Shown here piece after piece: positions 63,615-64,000 of a DNA stretch of 64,000 nucleotides (its first letter is position 1; every line of letters begins with the position of its first letter). Source of the DNA: Pigmentibacter ruber. GTDB lineage: Bacteria; Bdellovibrionota_B; Oligoflexia; Silvanigrellales; Silvanigrellaceae. Position numbers and translations under genes: made by a program. The stretch is taken from NCBI RefSeq assembly GCF_009792895.1, contig NZ_WSSC01000001.1, positions 682,001 to 746,000 on the forward strand, written 5' to 3'. The notes beneath the pieces are model-generated. The model had not been told where the DNA came from. It made no database searches and saw only the letters and a program-made list of their open reading frames with translations.

Positions 63615-64000
63615 ATGAAAAAAGTGATACGAAATGTATCAGAACTTACTATTTCAAAGGAATCCCTTTCTTCCATGCCATATGCAAATCGTGTGATGAT
63701 GGTTTCACCCGCATTTTTTAATGTGGAAAATCCTATAAATGCACATATGCGTCAGTCGGATGGTTCGTTGCACAAATTAGATAAAAACTTGGCTGTTGAG
63801 CAATGGAAAAACTTAAAAGCAACTTATGAAAAGTTGGGATTTAATGTGTTTGTTGTTGATCCTGTTGATGAGCTGCCAGATATGGTATTTTGCGCAAATC
63901 AAAGTTTTCCCTATTTAGATTCCTGCGGAAATTTTAATGCTGTTTTGTCCAACATGTTCAATGATACTAGAAATGAAGAAGTATCCTACATTAATTCATT
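63615..64000 (+). CDS. Dimethylargininase/amidinotransferase-like enzyme (3' partial)
   Basis: An open frame starts at the ATG at 63615 (GAGGTG upstream) and runs to the window end without a stop (128 codons). RVMMVSPAFFNVENPINAHM, a WKNLKATYEKLGFNVFVV stretch, then LPDMVFCANQSF match the guanidino-group-modifying enzyme superfamily (DDAH, arginine deiminase, amidinotransferases), with the DxVFxAN motif that holds a substrate/catalytic residue. The catalytic His and Cys lie beyond the window. The exact substrate is therefore open. Confidence 0.85.
   Translation, partial: MKKVIRNVSELTISKESLSSMPYANRVMMVSPAFFNVENPINAHMRQSDGSLHKLDKNLAVEQWKNLKATYEKLGFNVFVVDPVDELPDMVFCANQSFPYLDSCGNFNAVLSNMFNDTRNEEVSYINS

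Noticed and set aside
1-64000. tRNA, rRNA, insertion sequence or prophage genes
   Set aside because: I looked in the larger gaps for TPsiC-like arms, terminal inverted repeats and transposase or integrase motifs and saw none; a tRNAscan or profile search could still find one.

Overview
This is an AT-rich window (I estimate roughly 30% GC) from a diderm, Gram-negative-type bacterium. The evidence is lipoproteins, outer-membrane-type proteins, a type II secretion system (T2SS), an LpoB-like lipoprotein, a phosphoethanolamine transferase and Fec-type siderophore import. The GatCAB amidotransferase, many solitary periplasmic binding proteins and low-complexity secretion-protein tails would suit an environmental or host-associated deltaproteobacterial/Bdellovibrionota-like lineage, for example the Silvanigrella/Oligoflexia group. 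That placement is inference, because no rRNA or tRNA was seen.

Layout. 1-7.7 kb: a siderophore/metallophore locus. A FecB-like binding protein sits behind an exact 19-bp Fur box and leads a compact minus-strand operon with an opine dehydrogenase, an EamA-type exporter and two FecCD permeases. A FecE-like ATPase converges on it from the left edge. A flavoprotein and an alpha/beta hydrolase lie upstream. 7.7-10.1 kb: a decayed region with gene remnants, including one gene interrupted by a single in-frame stop. 10.1-14.3 kb: an archaeal-type CMP-kinase-like protein divergent from gatCAB. 14.4-21 kb: about 1 kb of apparently empty DNA, a paralogous pair of unknown small proteins, three orphan solute-binding proteins, YaiI and a secreted zinc phospholipase C-like protein. 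21-27.7 kb: housekeeping genes (ettA, a DPM1-GtrA glycosyltransferase, nadB, an LpoB-like lipoprotein, frr) and another binding protein. 27.8-34.9 kb: an organophosphate-type MFS antiporter, an unknown secreted protein, an L,D-transpeptidase, folE2, a small membrane protein, OsmC and a metallophosphoesterase.

34.9-48.1 kb holds one long minus-strand T2SS operon. In transcription order it is a PAS/PP2C phosphatase, two tandem GspC-like proteins, then gspD, E, F, G, H, I, J and K. No gspL, gspM or prepilin peptidase gene is present. GspD, GspI and GspK carry unusual low-complexity C-terminal tails. 48.2-53.8 kb runs the other way: a chemoreceptor without a sensor domain, a sigma-54-activator-like AAA+ protein that lacks the GAFTGA loop and arginine fingers, a predicted outer-membrane barrel, and a lipoprotein that reads as a seven-bladed RCC1 propeller with a cysteine pair in every blade. 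53.8-64 kb: a phosphoethanolamine transferase, rpsR, mutS, typA, a family-4 glycosyltransferase, an RlmI-like rRNA methyltransferase and the start of a dimethylargininase/amidinotransferase-like gene.

The most interesting candidates are the Fur-controlled opine-dehydrogenase/EamA/Fec operon, the tandem-GspC T2SS under a phosphatase, and the degenerate activator next to its barrel/propeller partners. All functions are read from motifs and gene context; no database search was run.
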